Source of the DNA: an uncultured Mucilaginibacter sp.
GTDB lineage: Bacteria > Bacteroidota > Bacteroidia > Sphingobacteriales > Sphingobacteriaceae
Direction of reading: 5' to 3'
DNA: 64,000 bases
Assembly (NCBI GenBank): GCA_903866915.1
Contig: CAIPPO010000087.1
Span: 54,096 to 118,095 of the forward strand
Shown here: piece after piece, positions 37,632-47,264 of the stretch
Numbering within the stretch: the first letter of the stretch is position 1
Layout: each line of letters begins with the position of its first letter
Program-made: the position numbers and the translations under genes
Notes under the pieces: model-generated
What the model saw: only the letters and a program-made list of their open reading frames with translations
What the model was told of the DNA's origin: nothing
Databases searched by the model: none

Positions 37632-37639
37632 CAAAATTA
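37632..37639 (-). promoter_or_regulatory. Putative -7 box of the malic enzyme gene
   Basis: TAATTTTG on the minus strand is an exact TAnnTTTG match 25 bp before the ATG at 37606. No -33 TTTG at the usual spacing was found. Confidence 0.4.
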
Positions 37640-37677
37640 CAATTCTTTTTGGGGCCGATGCAGATAAAACAAAAAAA

Positions 37678-37703
37678 GCCCGGCGCACTAGTATACGCCG
37701 GGC
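37678..37703 (-). terminator. Terminator after the MltD-like gene
   Basis: Arms GCCCGGCG and CGCCGGGC enclose a 10-base loop. On the minus strand the stem is followed by TTTTTTTG. It lies 22 bp after the transglycosylase stop and just before the malic-enzyme promoter, a clean transcript boundary. Confidence 0.85.
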
Positions 37704-37724
37704 CCGGTATTTTAAAGGGCAGGA

Positions 37725-38906
37725 TCAACCTTTTCCCGATTTAGATTTTATATCAACCCAGGCTATTAACAAGGGGTTATTACCTGTATGAATTTTTTTG
37801 TTGTGAACCAGGTTTTCAAACCTGCGCGAACGGTGGTGTAATGGCGTACGCTTTTCAACCGACTGAAAACGTTGGGTATTGTAGATCGTTTGCAGATCAA
37901 TTGAAGCCAGCTCGCTATTTAACTGGTCGTAGGAGGCTGAATATTTTGCTTTTGCCGCTACCGGAATGACTAATATTTTCGGCGACGAAGGCGAGCCATT
38001 GACCAGCATACGCGGGTATGAAGGGTTTAATATTGTCAATTGGTTAAGGTCGACCGACAATACGCGCGACACACTATTGAGCGAGATCATTTTATCAACC
38101 TGTACCGTATCAGTCTTTAACATGATGCTGCAACTTTGCGGTTCAATATGGTACTTATGATAGTAATTCATTACATAAGTCATCGCAATATAACAAGGTA
38201 CATATCCCCGTGTTTCAACTGGCAGGTATTGGCGTATCGCCCAAAAATCGTTCGACCCGGCTTGTTCAATAGCCCTGATCACATTGTCTTTACCACAATT
38301 GTAGGAAGCAATGGCCAGCAGCCAATCACCAAATTGCTCGTAAGCGTCTTTCAAATAGGCTGCTGCAGCATAACTTGATTGTACCGGGTCACGACGTTCG
38401 TCGGTATATTCATCCATGGTAAGACCGTACATCCTGGCAGTACTCGACATAAATTGCCATGGCCCTGTTGCTCCAACGCGGGAAACAGCATTTGGATTTA
38501 ATTGTGATTCAACAATAGAAAGATATTTTATTTCGTCAGGTATTCCGGCTTCACGGAAAGCCTTTTCATAGATCGGGAAATAATACTTACCAAGGCCAAT
38601 TTCGCGTGAGATATCTGAACGCTGTGAAAGGTAATTGTCGATTTCGGCCTGCACGTATTCGTTATAATCGAGCTGTATATCCTTACTGATCGAATCGAGG
38701 CGTTTTTTGTAAATATTGTTTTGATAGATACCTAATGACGCAGGTTTTACGATCCTGCCTGCAGCTGAATCATGTAATACTCCCAAAGGAGTTACACAAC
38801 AACCAGGTTGTTTGGCACGGTGCTGACGTTTATGTCCTCCAGTAATACCGGCGTTTGAGAATTGCACCAGAAATACTGCTACGACAATTAATACAAATTG
38901 CTTCAT
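37725..38906 (-). CDS. Membrane-bound lytic murein transglycosylase, MltD-like
   Basis: This exported enzyme cleaves the glycan strand of peptidoglycan. From the ATG at 38906 it has 393 residues: a signal peptide (KQFVLIVVAVFLVQFSNAG) and an SLT domain with catalytic Glu in LSIVESQLNP, GATGPWQFM, and AIASYNCGKDNVIRA. A single LysM-like segment (MISLNSVSRVLSVDLNQL...LNP) follows. A TTG three codons further upstream keeps the frame open but would add a poor start. The gene lies 33 bp after gatA and ends at a strong terminator. Confidence 0.93.
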   Translation of the reverse strand: MKQFVLIVVAVFLVQFSNAGITGGHKRQHRAKQPGCCVTPLGVLHDSAAGRIVKPASLGIYQNNIYKKRLDSISKDIQLDYNEYVQAEIDNYLSQRSDISREIGLGKYYFPIYEKAFREAGIPDEIKYLSIVESQLNPNAVSRVGATGPWQFMSSTARMYGLTMDEYTDERRDPVQSSYAAAAYLKDAYEQFGDWLLAIASYNCGKDNVIRAIEQAGSNDFWAIRQYLPVETRGYVPCYIAMTYVMNYYHKYHIEPQSCSIMLKTDTVQVDKMISLNSVSRVLSVDLNQLTILNPSYPRMLVNGSPSSPKILVIPVAAKAKYSASYDQLNSELASIDLQTIYNTQRFQSVEKRTPLHHRSRRFENLVHNKKIHTGNNPLLIAWVDIKSKSGKG

Positions 38907-38938
38907 TTCACCCAAAGATTTACTAATATATTAAATTA

Positions 38939-40366
38939 TTACAGTTTTACGAAATATTTCGAAAAATCTAATAATTCCTGTTCGGCGAAACGTTTGGTCA
39001 ATAATTGCAAACCTACTGGTAAACCTTTATTAGTTTTGCCCGCCGGCAAGGATATAGCCGGAACTCCGGCCAGTGATGCTTGTACGGTGAAAATATCATA
39101 AAGATACATAACAGTAGGGTCTTTTTCTTTTTTGCCGATAGTGAAAGGGGGTTCAGGGGCGGTGGGTATCAGTATAAAATCGTATTCGGCAAGTAGTGCG
39201 TCTGTTTTTTCTTTGATCAGGCGTCTAACTTTTTGCGCTTTGGCGTAATATGCATCATAATAGCCTGCACTCAATACAAATGTTCCGAGCATGATACGGC
39301 GCTTTACTTCTTTGCCAAACCCTTCAGAACGCGACCGCTTATAGGTGCTTTGCAGATCGGTAGCAGCAGGGCTGCGATAGCCATAATGTACACCATCAAA
39401 ACGTGCCAGATTTGACGATGCCTCTGCCGTTGCCAGGATGTAATAAGTTGGGACCAGGTAATCGAGGTGTTCAAATGCAACCGGTTTAACGGTATGCCCT
39501 TCTTGTCTTAATTTATCGATATATTTTATCAGTATTGATTTTACTTCATCATCGACGCCAGGGCTCGATAATGCCTCCTGGATGTAGGCGATCTTCTTTT
39601 TTGAGGTTGTTGGCGTTAAAGCTTGACGATAAGCCGGGACAGGTTTTCTGGCAAGAGTACTATCGTATTCATCTGCGCCTGCCATAATCTCCAGAAGGAG
39701 CGCTGCGTCCTCGACCGAATGGGTTAGCGGACCTACCTGATCGAACGAAGAAGCGTAGGCGATAATACCATGTCTCGAAATCGTACCATAGGTGGGTTTT
39801 AGGCCTACAAGGCCACAAAACGATGCGGGTTGGCGAACCGAACCTCCGGTATCAGTACCAATTGCGGCATGACAAAGACCAGCCTGCACGGCAACAGCCG
39901 AGCCGCCGGATGACCCGCCAGGAACGCGATCGGTATCCGCATAATTTCTAACTGGGCCGAAATATGAATTTTCGTTTGATCCGCCCATCGCAAACTCATC
40001 GCAGTTACAACGACCGATGATGATAACATCTTCGGCCAGCAGGCGTTCAACGATAGTGGATGAGTATACCGAAGTAAAACCTTCCAGAATTTTGGAAGAG
40101 GCGGTCACCTGGTGATCTTTATAGCAAATATTGTCTTTTATGGCGATGACCATCCCAGCCAGACGGCCGGCGATACCCGATTTGATCCGAGAATCAATTT
40201 CATTTGCCCGCAATAAGGCCTCCTTTTCAAATACTTCGTTAAAAGCATTCAGATTCGCGAACTCTTTTATACGTGCAAGGTAGCCCTTAACCAATCCATT
40301 AACTGTGATCCGGTTTGTTTGCAGGTCCCTCTTTATTTCATCTAAAGAGGAATAGGATGTAGTCAT
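38939..40366 (-). CDS. gatA: Asp-tRNA(Asn)/Glu-tRNA(Gln) amidotransferase subunit A
   Basis: GatA is the amidase subunit that releases ammonia from glutamine for the GatB-bound mischarged tRNA. The 475-residue length is normal. The Ser-cisSer-Lys triad is visible: K77 in AIKDNI, S152/S153 in GGSSGGSA, and S176 in DTGGSVRQP. GatB and GatC are not in the window. A possible terminator for the tat genes lies just upstream of it on the 3' side of tatA. Confidence 0.97.
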   Translation of the reverse strand: MTTSYSSLDEIKRDLQTNRITVNGLVKGYLARIKEFANLNAFNEVFEKEALLRANEIDSRIKSGIAGRLAGMVIAIKDNICYKDHQVTASSKILEGFTSVYSSTIVERLLAEDVIIIGRCNCDEFAMGGSNENSYFGPVRNYADTDRVPGGSSGGSAVAVQAGLCHAAIGTDTGGSVRQPASFCGLVGLKPTYGTISRHGIIAYASSFDQVGPLTHSVEDAALLLEIMAGADEYDSTLARKPVPAYRQALTPTTSKKKIAYIQEALSSPGVDDEVKSILIKYIDKLRQEGHTVKPVAFEHLDYLVPTYYILATAEASSNLARFDGVHYGYRSPAATDLQSTYKRSRSEGFGKEVKRRIMLGTFVLSAGYYDAYYAKAQKVRRLIKEKTDALLAEYDFILIPTAPEPPFTIGKKEKDPTVMYLYDIFTVQASLAGVPAISLPAGKTNKGLPVGLQLLTKRFAEQELLDFSKYFVKL

Positions 40367-40380
40367 GCTGCTAAAATAAA

Positions 40381-40420
40381 AAACTTATCCGTTGAAATTG
40401 AAATTCCAGCAGATAAGTTT
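40381..40420 (-). terminator. Possible terminator after the tat genes
   Basis: Nine-bp perfect arms AAACTTATC/GATAAGTTT enclose a 22-base loop. On the minus strand the stem runs into TTTTTTATTTT. It lies 40 bp beyond the tatA stop and just before the gatA start. The long loop makes it uncertain. Confidence 0.4.
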
Positions 40421-40460
40421 ATGTTGCTAAGCTTAATGAAATAATAATGCCCTAACCAGA

Positions 40461-40667
40461 TCAGCTTTTTGGCTTTTCTTCGGTTGGCGCAGCAGTGGGC
40501 GCAGCCGGAGTAGTTGTAGTTGTGCTGGTATCGCCATTCTTGGCATCGTTAAACTCTTTCATCCCTTTTCCCAATCCCCTCATCAGTTCAGGAATTTTTT
40601 TTCCTCCAAAAAAGAGCAATAATACTGCAATTATGATAATAATGTGCGATGGTTCTAACAGTCCCAT
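40461..40667 (-). CDS. tatA: Sec-independent translocase subunit TatA
   Basis: This 68-residue protein has one membrane helix ([14 protein letters not shown]), the conserved [20 protein letters not shown] hinge and amphipathic helix, and a short Thr/Ala/Pro-rich tail. TatA oligomers form the Tat export pore. It is preceded 28 bp upstream by a longer TatA-type gene. The aminotransferase-fold protein encoded at 5810-7123 carries a plausible Tat signal and would be a client. Confidence 0.94.
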   Translation of the reverse strand: MGLLEPSHIIIIIAVLLLFFGGKKIPELMRGLGKGMKEFNDAKNGDTSTTTTTPAAPTAAPTEEKPKS

Positions 40668-40695
40668 GATCTATAAATTTAATGTTTAATTCTGT

Positions 40696-41106
40696 TTATG
40701 TTGTTTTAACTGGTTCATTCACTGTTTCGCCGGTTTGCGATCCGGTTACTGTACTATGGCTATCGCTTAGTGGTACCGTATTGGGCACTACAACCTCAGG
40801 CGCTGTTGTTTGATGTTCCTCCGCTGATGGCTGATGTTCGGCTATTTCGGCAACCTGCTCCTGTGCCGGCGGCAATAGAGGCGTTGCTTTAGCTACGGCC
40901 TCTTCGGCTTTCTTCTCTTCGTAACTATTGATCTGATTATTGATCTCGCGTTTTACACCTTCCGAAGCATCCTTAAAGTCACGAATCCCCTTTCCTAAGC
41001 CGCGTGCCAGTTCGGGCAGCTTATCGCCGCCAAAAAGCATCAATGCCACGATAGCAATTACCATCAGGTCTGACCCGCTCAAAATCAATAATACCGAACT
41101 ATACAT
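40696..41106 (-). CDS. TatA/TatB-type translocase subunit, long form
   Basis: The 136-residue protein has the same architecture as TatA: a membrane helix at ~4-22, FGGDKLPELARGLGKGIRDF, then a charged helix. It adds a ~80-residue acidic Pro/Thr-rich tail. The length and the Ser-Asp before the helix are more TatB-like, but Bacteroidota Tat proteins do not separate cleanly into A and B, so the exact role is unsure. It is 58 bp downstream of the EnvC-like gene. No tatC is present. Confidence 0.85.
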   Translation of the reverse strand: MYSSVLLILSGSDLMVIAIVALMLFGGDKLPELARGLGKGIRDFKDASEGVKREINNQINSYEEKKAEEAVAKATPLLPPAQEQVAEIAEHQPSAEEHQTTAPEVVVPNTVPLSDSHSTVTGSQTGETVNEPVKTT

Positions 41107-41164
41107 AGGTCTTAAAACAATTTACAAATATATGTAATTAAAAAACTAATTGATTAAAATAATT

Positions 41165-42439
41165 CTATTCGGGTGCAAGCCACGACCGAGGATTTACGGG
41201 GTTAGCCCCCTTGTAAACGGAAAACTGCAGGTTCGATTCGCCGGTCGCAGGATCGGCAGCTACGGTACCTATCATTTGTTTTGCCGTCACTTTTTGCCCT
41301 GCAACTACTATGATCGATTTGAGATTTGAATAGGACGTAAAATATTCGCCATGGGCAACCACTACGATAAGTGTTCCTTCAAAATTCCTCACCATAGCCA
41401 CTTTGCCTTCAAAAACAGCTCTTACCGGTGCCCCGGCATTGGTCTTTATTTCCAGACCGTCACTTTCTGTCCGGATACCCTCAATTTTGTACACCCCCAT
41501 TTCATGAGTAACTATGCCGTTCGCAACCGGCCAGGTTAAATGCCCCTTGTTCTCGAGGAAATTATCCGATATCCTGGCTCCCTCGGGCGTATTTGTCAGC
41601 ACCTCTCTGTCGGTTGACCTGCTGGTAATGGTCTTAGCCGACGAGCTTTTTGTTCCCCCCGGATTGGCAGCGTTGTTTGCTTTTGCGGCATCTTCAGCTC
41701 TTTTTCGTTCTGCTGCAATTTCGCGGCGGATCGCATCACGGATTTCCTGGTTGGCCCGGGCAATTTTTCGTTGCAGGTCGCGCTGCTGTTCTTTTAGCTG
41801 GCCCTGCTGTTTGGATAGGTCGTCAACAACCTTAGCTTCATCCTTCTTTTGCCTCCCCAGAGTAACCTTTTCTTTGATCTGATCGACGAGGATATTGCTT
41901 TTTTCTTTCTTGGTGTTGTCTAATTCATTGATCTTAACGTGCAGTTCCTTTTCGGTGCCCTCAATATATTCGGCCTGGCGCTCCCGGTAACCGGCAAATT
42001 CCTGCAGATATTTCATCCGTTTGTAGCCCTGGTTAAAATCCTTTGCCGCAAAAATGAACATCAGTTTGTTATACGAGTTCCGGTTATGATAGGCAAAAAG
42101 TATCATCGCCGCATATTGCTTTTTCAACTGATCGAGTTGGCTCTGCAGGTTATGAACGGTAGAATTGCTTTCGGATATTTGGTTGTCCAGTACTCTTAAC
42201 TCTGAGTTGATCGAGTTAATCTTGGCTTCGCGGATCTCTATTTGCTGCTTTAAATTATTGAGCTGCTTCAGCGTGCTTTTTTTATTATTGGCCGTTTCTT
42301 CGTATTCACGATTCAGTTGGTCCAATTCTTCATTGTATTTGGCAACCCGCTTTTTTAGTTCGTCACTCCCACTTTGTGCCTGGGCATGCCCGGCGGTTAA
42401 TAGGCCGGCAACAAGAAGCAATAACATCAGAAATTTCAT
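41165..42439 (-). CDS. EnvC-like murein hydrolase activator (degenerate LytM)
   Basis: The 424-residue exported protein has a signal peptide ending AQAQS, a long coiled coil at ~25-260, and a C-terminal LytM/M23-type domain from ~305. The zinc-ligand positions of active M23 peptidases are replaced: SDGLEI stands where H-x-G-x-D is expected, YSNL for Y-x-H-L, and LQFSVY for LHFE. Only AHGEYF keeps a histidine. So it should be catalytically dead and act by activating amidases, as E. coli EnvC does. DUF4292 is 17 bp upstream. Confidence 0.9.
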   Translation of the reverse strand: MKFLMLLLLVAGLLTAGHAQAQSGSDELKKRVAKYNEELDQLNREYEETANNKKSTLKQLNNLKQQIEIREAKINSINSELRVLDNQISESNSTVHNLQSQLDQLKKQYAAMILFAYHNRNSYNKLMFIFAAKDFNQGYKRMKYLQEFAGYRERQAEYIEGTEKELHVKINELDNTKKEKSNILVDQIKEKVTLGRQKKDEAKVVDDLSKQQGQLKEQQRDLQRKIARANQEIRDAIRREIAAERKRAEDAAKANNAANPGGTKSSSAKTITSRSTDREVLTNTPEGARISDNFLENKGHLTWPVANGIVTHEMGVYKIEGIRTESDGLEIKTNAGAPVRAVFEGKVAMVRNFEGTLIVVVAHGEYFTSYSNLKSIIVVAGQKVTAKQMIGTVAADPATGESNLQFSVYKGANPVNPRSWLAPE

Positions 42440-42456
42440 CGCCCTAAATTAAATAT

Positions 42457-43239
42457 TTATTTCGCAGGTTCGTAACCTGATGGAATGTTGAACGGATATT
42501 CAAGTGGTTTATCAAAATCGGTCTTATTGTAATGGATACTGATCTTAACTTTTTTTATACCGGCAACTGAATTGATATCGATCTGGGATGGCAGTGTGCG
42601 ATCGGATACTTGCATTGGCTGCGAATTTAGAACTTCTAATGCCTGCCCTGCTGCAGTATTGGATAAATGAGTCTGCGTTACGTGTAAATTTGGACCAAAA
42701 GTGAGGTCATAGGCTAACTCGTCAAGTGTGCCGCTGCATACCTGGTTAGTACTATCGGCTTTCAATTGTACATCGTAGGTAAGCAATTGCGGGATAGCAT
42801 TGCCTACAAGCAGGGCTTCAATAGCCGTATAATCGATTTTATCACCGGTATACTTGTATAAATAACTGAAAGGTTTGGCCAGGTACAAACCCTGCAGCTT
42901 ATTAACAACCTGGATACTATCCGGCGTAATCAGGGCGCGAGCCACTTCAATTCCGGCTATGGCGGTTATAGAGACCCATATCTTTTTCCCTTTATCAATG
43001 CGGATGGTTAAGCTTACATTGTTACTGCTACCTCCGAGGCTCAATTCAGCTTTTGCCTTAGCCGAAAAGGTGTTGAACTGCAGTTGAGCAGCCCTGATAC
43101 TGTTTATTTTTGCGCTAACAGAGGCAGCCGCATTTACCGATACAGTGTCGGCACGTTTGTTTACTCCGACCAGGTGCTTTTTAGCCTTGCAGCTAACAAC
43201 TGCCACTAAGGCTATTAAAAATAATATCCTATTCAACAT
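42457..43239 (-). CDS. DUF4292 lipoprotein
   Basis: The 260-residue protein has a signal peptide with lipobox VVSC (Cys17). The mature part is beta-rich with FSAKAKAEL and SLTIRIDKGKKIWVSI near 55-90, then a long-strand pattern ending YPFNIPSGYEPAK. A single concave beta-sheet of the LolA/LolB type is plausible, and so is a role in lipoprotein or lipid transfer, but this is only inference. The start overlaps the TPR gene by 11 bp; the EnvC-like gene follows 17 bp on. Confidence 0.87.
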   Translation of the reverse strand: MLNRILFLIALVAVVSCKAKKHLVGVNKRADTVSVNAAASVSAKINSIRAAQLQFNTFSAKAKAELSLGGSSNNVSLTIRIDKGKKIWVSITAIAGIEVARALITPDSIQVVNKLQGLYLAKPFSYLYKYTGDKIDYTAIEALLVGNAIPQLLTYDVQLKADSTNQVCSGTLDELAYDLTFGPNLHVTQTHLSNTAAGQALEVLNSQPMQVSDRTLPSQIDINSVAGIKKVKISIHYNKTDFDKPLEYPFNIPSGYEPAK

Positions 43240-44959
43240 ATTTTTTCTCGTTGATCTTTCGGTCTAAAATCGGTGTTTCGCCTCCATATCCTTTCGCTTT
43301 CTTCCAGTTATCCAGGGCCCCGGCTGTATCGCCCAGTTTGAATAAAATATCGCCATAGTGCTCAGCCTGCACAGCACTGTGATTTTTGTCATGCGATAAA
43401 GCTTTCTCCATCCAAACCTTTGCGTCGATATAGTTTTTTTGTTTGAACAGTATCCAGGCATAAGTATCTTCAAACGAAGCCGTATTGGGTTGGATCTCAT
43501 TTGAATGCTTTGACATTGCTCCTGCCTTATCCAGTAACAATCCACGCACCGAAAGGTAGTAGGCATAATTGTTCAGGGTATAGGCATTATCGGGATTAAA
43601 GCTAAGGGATTTATCATAAGCTTCATCGGCATGCTGATCATCGCCGAGCGAATGATAACAATCTCCTTCCGAAGAATAAGCCTGGCTTAGGAGGTCCTTG
43701 TCCTGGCTCTCCAGGGAAGTTACGTTACTGATATAGCCGAGGGCCTTTTTAAATTCCTTCTTTTGTTCACAGGCCACCCCTACGAAGTAATTAAGCCAGG
43801 CCTGGTTGGGGAAAAGCGACAAAGCATCCTCTCCATCTCTTATTGCGGCATCAATTTCATTATCGCCCAGTTCCAGCCGGATCAATTGTTCCCTTACTTC
43901 ATAAACCTGGCCGTTTAATTCGATCGATCTTTTATAGCTGAGTTTTGCATCTTTATATTGCTCGTTTTGTACCAGCATATCACCATATAGGGCGTAGCTG
44001 CGGGCGTCGTCGGGGTGTGACAGGGTCAGCTGGCGACTTAATTCAAGAGCGCTGGCCCGTGCATTGGCGTCCTGAAATTTCGGCACATAACCCAGCACAA
44101 TCTTGATTTCCTGTTCGATATCCATGTCGGGCAGGCTAAATGCTAGTATAAGCTCATTATAGCTATTCTCATAGTCCTTTTTATCGCGATAGATATCGGC
44201 CAGGGCAAGGTGCACTTTCCCTTCTTTGGCGTCCACTTTTTCGGCATTTTTCAAAACTTTCAGAGCCTTATCCTGGAAATTATTTGAATTATATATCTCG
44301 CTCAAAAGCAGGTAATATCGTATTTCGGTAGGATTAGCGTTGATAAGGCTCTCCAGATCGCTAGCTGCTTTGTCAACCTTACCCTGCTTTAAATACAAAC
44401 TCTCTTTTTTTGCGACGATCTCATCCGAAGGTCCCTGCATCTGCTCTAACTTTTCATAGACCGCCAGGGCTTCATCGTACTTTTTTTGGAGGGTATATAC
44501 GTTAGCCTGGTCGTAATAATATTCTGGTTTGTCCGGGTCTATCTTTAACAGTTCGGTAAATACATTTTCAAGCTTGTCAATATTGTTGCTTTTTTCATAG
44601 CAATCAGCCAAAGACACCCAATACCATTCGTTACCGGGATTAACTGCCACAGCCTTTTCCAATAGTTCCTGCGCCGAGGGATAATCATTTGCTACTTTCT
44701 TCAGCGTAGCCAATTCATACATGGATGCATCACTCCGCGGATCTACCTGCAAAACCTGAGCAAATATCTCGGAAGCAAGCGTGAAATTTTCGATGGTTTT
44801 TTCGCGCAGCGCCGAATAGAATAGCTGCTTAACGGTGAGACTGTCTGATTGCGTCAGGGGTTTGACCGGAACAATAGTTGCTCTGCTATCTTTATGCTGC
44901 GCCAGTGCAAAAACTGGTAGCATTAAAAACACAAAAAATAAGTTGTTTTTCTGTTTCAT
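43229..44959 (-). CDS. Tetratricopeptide-repeat protein, exported
   Basis: The 576-residue protein has a signal peptide (NNLFFVFLMLPVFALAQ) followed by about 13 TPR-type helix pairs from ~43 to 555, for example AEEIFAQVLQVDPRSDASMYELATL-like and ADEAYDKSLSFNPDNAYTLNNYAYYL segments. It is probably periplasmic and scaffolds a complex. It starts on the last base of the dut stop (TAATG) and overlaps the DUF4292 gene, so the genes are translationally coupled. Confidence 0.9.
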   Translation of the reverse strand: MKQKNNLFFVFLMLPVFALAQHKDSRATIVPVKPLTQSDSLTVKQLFYSALREKTIENFTLASEIFAQVLQVDPRSDASMYELATLKKVANDYPSAQELLEKAVAVNPGNEWYWVSLADCYEKSNNIDKLENVFTELLKIDPDKPEYYYDQANVYTLQKKYDEALAVYEKLEQMQGPSDEIVAKKESLYLKQGKVDKAASDLESLINANPTEIRYYLLLSEIYNSNNFQDKALKVLKNAEKVDAKEGKVHLALADIYRDKKDYENSYNELILAFSLPDMDIEQEIKIVLGYVPKFQDANARASALELSRQLTLSHPDDARSYALYGDMLVQNEQYKDAKLSYKRSIELNGQVYEVREQLIRLELGDNEIDAAIRDGEDALSLFPNQAWLNYFVGVACEQKKEFKKALGYISNVTSLESQDKDLLSQAYSSEGDCYHSLGDDQHADEAYDKSLSFNPDNAYTLNNYAYYLSVRGLLLDKAGAMSKHSNEIQPNTASFEDTYAWILFKQKNYIDAKVWMEKALSHDKNHSAVQAEHYGDILFKLGDTAGALDNWKKAKGYGGETPILDRKINEKKYVE

Positions 44960-45393
44960 TATCCGACCCCAGTATGCCCATAACCGCCGGCGCCGCGTAA
45001 TGTTTCGGTTAACACTTCAACTTCGTCCCATTCAACTTTTTCATGCCGGGCTATAATCATTTGTGCAATCCTGTCGCCCGAGTTGATCGAAAAAAGCTCC
45101 TGGGAAAAATTGATCAGTAAAACTTTTATCTCGCCCCGGTAATCAGCATCTATAGTTCCCGGTGAATTAACTATGCTGATACCATGCTTAAATGCAAGGC
45201 CACTGCGTGGCCTGATCTGTGCTTCAAAGCCCTCGGGTAATTCAATAAACAAACCGGTTGGAATAAGCTTCCGCTCCATTGGCCCCAGGATGACCGGACC
45301 GTCAATATCTGCGCGAATATCCATGCCCGCGGCATGTGCTGTTTCATAAGCGGGCAATATGTTTTTCGATTTATTGATTATTCTGATGGTCAT
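44959..45393 (-). CDS. dut: dUTP diphosphatase
   Basis: The enzyme hydrolyses dUTP to dUMP and pyrophosphate, keeping uracil out of DNA. In 144 residues the five family motifs are seen: [33 protein letters not shown], and the C-terminal [10 protein letters not shown], which closes over the substrate. Its start overlaps the flippase stop by 4 bp (ATGA). It partners metabolically with dcd at 2979-3515. Confidence 0.98.
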   Translation of the reverse strand: MTIRIINKSKNILPAYETAHAAGMDIRADIDGPVILGPMERKLIPTGLFIELPEGFEAQIRPRSGLAFKHGISIVNSPGTIDADYRGEIKVLLINFSQELFSINSGDRIAQMIIARHEKVEWDEVEVLTETLRGAGGYGHTGVG

Positions 45394-46916
45394 TTCCTGC
45401 TGAGTATTGCTTTGATATCCTTACGCTCGAAAAAATAGGCCGCAAGCACGTAGCCGATCAATAGTGCGTCACCGGCAAATATATTGTGCTTAAAGATATA
45501 GAACGATAAGAAAACGATTATTATCGATGAAATGATATAAGCACCGTTCTTTTTAAGATTATAAGGGATAGGGTAATTTTTTTGTCCCCAAAGGTAGGAT
45601 AAGATCATCATAATGGTGTACGCAATCAGCGATGTCCAGGCCGAAGCCATATAGCTGTAGGTGGGTATAAACAGCACATTTAGTACAATGGTTGCTATGG
45701 CACCGATCCCGGAGATATATAAACCATATTTGGTTTGGTCGGATAGTTTGTACCAAACGGATAAATTCATGTAAATACCGAGGCTAACGTAGCCGAATAC
45801 CAATGGCGGTATCACATTGATCCCCACCCAATAACTATGACCGGGGATGAAATACTTCATCAGCAGATCGATATTGGCAATCAGTCCGATGAAGATAATA
45901 CACACAGCAATCACGAAGTACTCCATGATCCTGGCATAGGTTTGACTGGCATTTTTATTTTTGGCGTGATTGAAAAAAAACGGCTCGGCACCGAGGCGAA
46001 ATGCATTGATAAAAATACTAAGGAAGATAGATATTTTGGCGCAGGCCCCATATATACCTACATCGCGCAACCCGATTTTTGGTGGCAGTAACCATCCCAG
46101 CATCAGTTTATCTGCATTTTCGTTGATCAGATACGAAAGATTGGCGATGAGGATTGGCCAGCTGTAAGCGTACATTTCGAACAGCATTTTGCGGTCAAAA
46201 TCAAACCTTATTTTCAATAACTCCGGCAATAGCAGTATAAGGGTTACAATACTGGCAAACAGGTTTGAAAGAAAAACATAGCCAACCCATCCCTTGATAT
46301 ACCAATGGCCAACCCATGCCGAGCCTGCTAACTGGTGGCGCATCCAAAACGGGATCAACCAAATGAAGATCAAATTGAGACTGATAAATATGCCAATATT
46401 GATGGTCTTGATCAGGCTATACTTACCCGGCCTGCCATCTGCCCGTAATTTGGCAAAGGGTATAACGCACCATGCATCCAGAACTAAAATAGCCAGGAAA
46501 TATTCGATATAGGTGATGAAATCAGCGTGACTGGTACCCACCACGGCCCGATGGGCATGAACGATCTTCGCCGAGGCACTCACGTTGATCAGATCGGCGA
46601 TCGGACTGATGAAAGGCAGTACCAACAATAAAAATATCAGTGTGATAGATACCACCGAAGCAAATGCATTATTGTATACCCGTTGCTTGTTGTTTTCATA
46701 CTTGTTCAGGTATCTGAAAAAGGTAGTTTCCATTCCAAATGCCATCACCGCGTTTAGGATGGAAACATAAGCAAACATGGTGGTTAATATCCCATAGGTA
46801 CCGGCGGGATAGGCTTTGGTATAAAGGGGTGTCAGGAAAAAGCTTAATACCCTGCCCGCTATGGTGGTTATACCGTAAACAGTAGTTTGGCCTGCAAATT
46901 TTCTAGCGGTCGACAA
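45390..46916 (-). CDS. Polysaccharide biosynthesis (MOP/Wzx-type) flippase
   Basis: The 508-residue inner-membrane protein has about 12-14 membrane helices and the N-terminal [27 protein letters not shown] pattern typical of lipid-linked oligosaccharide flippases. It could move an O-antigen, exopolysaccharide or lipid-linked precursor; no polymerase is nearby. The start codon is TTG at 46916, with no ATG between it and the upstream stop. dut, the TPR gene, the DUF4292 gene and the EnvC-like gene follow with overlaps or very short gaps. Confidence 0.92.
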   Translation of the reverse strand: MSTARKFAGQTTVYGITTIAGRVLSFFLTPLYTKAYPAGTYGILTTMFAYVSILNAVMAFGMETTFFRYLNKYENNKQRVYNNAFASVVSITLIFLLLVLPFISPIADLINVSASAKIVHAHRAVVGTSHADFITYIEYFLAILVLDAWCVIPFAKLRADGRPGKYSLIKTINIGIFISLNLIFIWLIPFWMRHQLAGSAWVGHWYIKGWVGYVFLSNLFASIVTLILLLPELLKIRFDFDRKMLFEMYAYSWPILIANLSYLINENADKLMLGWLLPPKIGLRDVGIYGACAKISIFLSIFINAFRLGAEPFFFNHAKNKNASQTYARIMEYFVIAVCIIFIGLIANIDLLMKYFIPGHSYWVGINVIPPLVFGYVSLGIYMNLSVWYKLSDQTKYGLYISGIGAIATIVLNVLFIPTYSYMASAWTSLIAYTIMMILSYLWGQKNYPIPYNLKKNGAYIISSIIIVFLSFYIFKHNIFAGDALLIGYVLAAYFFERKDIKAILSRK

Positions 46917-46953
46917 TGTATTGTTGCGGATTTTTAATAACAGTTAAAGGCTA

Positions 46954-46978
46954 ATTTCGAATTTCCGGATTCCGAAAT
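46954..46978. repeat. Near-perfect palindrome between acylphosphatase and flippase genes
   Basis: The 25 bp ATTTCGAATTTCCGG with its near-complement ATTCCGAAAT form an imperfect hairpin. The word vocabulary (AATTC, CCGAA, ATTTCG) resembles the palindrome inserted in the DUF6371 gene at 63406-63493. Confidence 0.45.
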
Positions 46979-46982
46979 ACCC

Positions 46983-47264
46983 CTAACGTCCTTTTTTTAC
47001 CACTTCAAAATTACGATAGTTTTTTAATTCGCCTTCATGGGCGTCTACAGAATTTACCTGTGCATGTTCAGGACCCTCTTTGCACCAGTCGAGAAACATT
47101 TCCAGCGCTACTTTATCGCCTTCGGCCTCAATATAAACACTTCCGTCGGGCTCGTTGCTGATCTGGCCTTTTACCCCCAGGTGGTCGGCAACAGCTTTGG
47201 TTGCCCCTCTGAAAGATACGCCTTGTACCTGGCCGGTAATGGTGATATTGAGGTGGGATTTCAT
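46983..47264 (-). CDS. Acylphosphatase
   Basis: This small cytosolic enzyme of 93 residues cleaves carboxyl-phosphate bonds. The signature GQVQGVSFRGATKAVADHLG contains the catalytic Arg, and GQISNEPDGSVYIEAEG contains the conserved Asn. A Lys/Arg-rich end follows. It is a single gene between two repeat-bearing gaps and probably monocistronic. Confidence 0.94.
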   Translation of the reverse strand: MKSHLNITITGQVQGVSFRGATKAVADHLGVKGQISNEPDGSVYIEAEGDKVALEMFLDWCKEGPEHAQVNSVDAHEGELKNYRNFEVVKKGR

